Assembly (NCBI GenBank): GCA_048265065.1
Contig: JBLXCH010000077.1
Span: forward strand, 1 to 15,272
DNA: 15,272 nt
Reading direction: 5' to 3'
Origin: Motiliproteus sp048265065
GTDB taxonomy: Bacteria; Pseudomonadota; Gammaproteobacteria; Pseudomonadales; Balneatricaceae
Shown here: one piece after another, positions 13,490-15,272 of the stretch
Layout: the number at the start of each line of letters is the position of its first letter
How positions within the stretch are numbered: position 1 is the stretch's first letter
Notes under the pieces: generated by a model
The model's database searches: none
What the model was told of the DNA's origin: nothing
Seen by the model: only the letters and a program-made list of their open reading frames with translations
Position numbers and translations under genes: made by a program

Positions 13490-13517
13490 TAGTTCATGCG
13501 CTTAACGCTGAAGCAAG

Positions 13518-14801
13518 CTATAGAGATAGTTTTTTCTCAGAAATCTTTTGTTTGATGAATAGCTCTACGTCGGCCTGACTGTAGGTAAACGAGTCACTGT
13601 CGGCCAGTAATCCCAGAATGCTATCGAAGATCCAGGTGTAGGGTGGTCTCTCTGCGAGTTCAGAAGTAATCTTTTTGAATCTGAATGCCTCCTTTCTATC
13701 CTCATCCACCCTCCGCACATAGAAGTTCAGCGCTCCCTTCTTGTGTTTGATACCAAAAGACAATTGGCCCTTCTCCGACACCAAGGTTGTGGCAGTGGCT
13801 TGATTCCGGCGGTGTCTTTGTCGTTCCAGGCGACGATGCGCCTTTTGCTCTTCTTGTTCCTGGCGCTTGGCTTTTTCCAGCTTGGCCAGATGACGTGCTA
13901 AGGCCATGCGCATCATATTCCCGAATTTGATGATATGGCGTTTGATATACAGGAATCGATGATCACGAGGACTGTTGTAGTCCAACTCGCCCGTTTTGAT
14001 ATTGATTCTTGTTGGCCAGAAGATGTTGCTCTCTAGGTTAATGTATTTTCCTTGTCGTCGGATATCGAGTCTCACCGTAATATCCTTCAAAGAGAACGTA
14101 CCCACAACACCCTTATTGTCGCATTGCATCTGTATTGGCCGCAGTTCACAGTGCTCCATATCTGGGTAGTAGGCTCGCATGATCGTATTCATGATCGCGT
14201 CTCGTGCACCGATGTTGAGCGCATTATAGGTCCAGCATCCCTTACGCCAATTGAAGGCAAAGCGGTGGTCGTCATAGAGGACGACGCACCAACTGACTAA
14301 GTCGATCTCACTGTCCCACTCGTCCACCAGGTCATCGACATAAAAGTGCTTGAAGGAGCTGCGGTTCCTCCGCCGGGTACTGTCGTACGGTAACAAGATG
14401 ATGCACTTATGGCCGTTGTAGTTTTTGACGATCTTCCTATCGTAGAGGCACTCATAGAAGGCTTTGGTGGCCTTATTCATTTCAACATTGATGTAGGGCG
14501 TCTCGTCCAAGAACCGAGACGGTGCATAGGCCAGCCACTCGCGGACATGGAAGCAGCAGTTTTGGTAATAAAAGTAGCCAGCATGGTCCGGACTCTGGGG
14601 CAGGCAGTCCGGACAGGTGCAATTCAGATTGTGTGGATCGAGTTCATAAGTACCTCCGTCATGACAGAGGCTTTTCACACTGACACGGTCTGGAAGCGTT
14701 TTTGCCGACAGGTCCTGTTGGTCGAGTGTGAGAGGGGCTGCCGACAGAGTGTCGAACTCTTCTTGGCTGATGCTGGTGATGCTGAATCGTCTGACATCCA
14801 T
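13518..14801 (-). CDS. Protein with SWIM-type zinc motif, 427 aa
   Basis: I chose ATG 14801 because AAGGA lies about nine bases upstream; the frame stays open 43 codons further, but without a start signal. Near the N-terminus, residues 60-66 read NCTCPDC and residues 82-85 CCFH. Together these give the CxC...CxH pattern of SWIM zinc fingers, which bind DNA or proteins. The middle is a mixed alpha/beta region with many Trp, Asp and Arg residues. Residues about 310-340 are a highly charged helix (KLEKAKRQEQEEQKAHRRLE). The C-terminus (TWIFDSILGLLADSDSFTYSQADVELFIKQ) looks like a helical domain. No transposase or helicase motifs are visible, and I cannot name a role. The gene faces the coiled-coil gene tail to tail. 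Confidence 0.72.
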   Translation of the reverse strand: MDVRRFSITSISQEEFDTLSAAPLTLDQQDLSAKTLPDRVSVKSLCHDGGTYELDPHNLNCTCPDCLPQSPDHAGYFYYQNCCFHVREWLAYAPSRFLDETPYINVEMNKATKAFYECLYDRKIVKNYNGHKCIILLPYDSTRRRNRSSFKHFYVDDLVDEWDSEIDLVSWCVVLYDDHRFAFNWRKGCWTYNALNIGARDAIMNTIMRAYYPDMEHCELRPIQMQCDNKGVVGTFSLKDITVRLDIRRQGKYINLESNIFWPTRINIKTGELDYNSPRDHRFLYIKRHIIKFGNMMRMALARHLAKLEKAKRQEQEEQKAHRRLERQRHRRNQATATTLVSEKGQLSFGIKHKKGALNFYVRRVDEDRKEAFRFKKITSELAERPPYTWIFDSILGLLADSDSFTYSQADVELFIKQKISEKKLSL

Positions 14802-14832
14802 GTCTTGATTCCTTGTCAGTAAAAACCACAGT

Positions 14833-15018
14833 CTAGTTGGATTTGATCGTAAATCCCTTAATAGCGAGAGCATTGACTGAATTGTCCACGTCCACATTGG
14901 CAAACCTCGTTCCCCATCGTTTGCCGTCAATCAAGACGCACATCTGAACCGCCCCGGGTTTACCGGAGACTCCAAACCTTACGATGAGGGAGAATCCGGA
15001 TAACCAAGGGAAGCTCAT
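14833..15018 (-). CDS. Possible small protein upstream of the SWIM-motif gene (doubtful)
   Basis: A 61-codon frame from ATG 15018 ends 31 bases before the SWIM-motif start on the same strand. Its translation (for example AVQMCVLIDGKRWGTRFANV and VNALAIKGFTIKSN) has a protein-like composition, but no ribosome binding site or recognised family. It could be a short leader gene of an operon or chance. Confidence 0.28.
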   Translation of the reverse strand: MSFPWLSGFSLIVRFGVSGKPGAVQMCVLIDGKRWGTRFANVDVDNSVNALAIKGFTIKSN

Positions 15019-15272
15019 GTACCGAGATAATCAGAAATTATTTCAGAAATAATAGAAATATCGGAACTATCAACAGGCGTAACAATTGAGCTAGTGAGAC
15101 AGCAAAGTGCCCAGGCCGTGTGAAAACTCTTGTGATTAGGAAATCGTACCGGCAGGAAAGTATACAAGGCGATTACGAGCCGTGTCAGTGACCCTCCTTC
15201 ATATCATCCCAGAAACTTTCGAATACGCCCGCTGGAAAGGTTGGCGCTTTTCAGCGGCGTAAAATAGCCCTA
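15019..15272. other. Terminal non-coding stretch
   Basis: I see no gene, RNA or repeat that I can support here. It would contain the promoter of the minus-strand genes, but no convincing -35/-10 pair stands out. Confidence 0.4.

Noticed and set aside
13485..13515. Minus-strand AGCGTTAAGCGC, a good match to the attC core GTTRRRY
   Set aside because: No partner 5' core or palindrome lies at a suitable distance, and it is far from the array and in the opposite direction.
15150..15272. Minus-strand frame ending FESFWDDMKEGH near the right edge as the end of another gene
   Set aside because: The frame is only about 20 codons between stops, with no recognised family.
1..15272. CRISPR array, tRNA or rRNA genes
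   Set aside because: No regularly spaced direct repeats and no tRNA- or rRNA-like sequences were seen.

Overview
The window looks like accessory DNA from a gammaproteobacterium, probably marine or environmental. The evidence is integron attC sites (one of them close to the Vibrio VCR type), IS1380-, IS1595- and IS3-type insertion sequences or relics, and a GEMM-type riboswitch in front of an exported protein. No rRNA, tRNA or housekeeping gene is present, so genus cannot be assigned.

Left block (1-5492): two near-identical IS1380-family elements lie in the same orientation. Copy 1 (about 4-1581) has an open transposase frame. Copy 2 (about 3914-5492) has lost its start codons and carries an internal stop. 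Between them lie a subtilisin-like lipoprotein pseudogene (three point lesions, and cut off by copy 1 before its catalytic serine), a degraded non-coding stretch with an IS3-type orfA relic, and a HEPN-family cassette gene. Copy 2 appears to sit inside the attC site of that cassette.

Cassette array (about 3361-11243): seven further genes, all on the + strand, are almost all separated by imperfect-palindrome attC sites. In order they are an unknown 197-aa protein, an Mrr-type restriction endonuclease with an N-terminal zinc ribbon, a stand-alone C39/papain-like cysteine peptidase, a protein resembling the predicted pPIWI-associated nuclease family, an all-helical DUF5677/HEPN-like protein, a small unknown protein, and a cytosolic-type 5'-nucleotidase of the HAD fold. 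No integrase or attI is visible, so the array is either the interior of a large chromosomal integron or an integrase-less attC cluster. Several cassettes encode nuclease- or peptidase-like proteins of the kind seen in defence islands. They look like independent one-gene units, not one operon.

Right block (11162-15272): the array ends in transposase debris (an IS66-accessory-like fragment and an IS1595-family C-terminal fragment). Next comes a well-organised regulatory unit: a promoter, a cyclic-di-GMP-I (GEMM) class aptamer, mutually exclusive hairpins, a gene for a secreted coiled-coil protein, and a terminator. The last part, on the minus strand, holds a protein with a SWIM-type CxC...CxH zinc motif and two doubtful small ORFs.

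The points most worth attention are the defence-flavoured cassette array and the riboswitch with its three-arm switching geometry. All family names come from reading the translations by eye; no database search was run.
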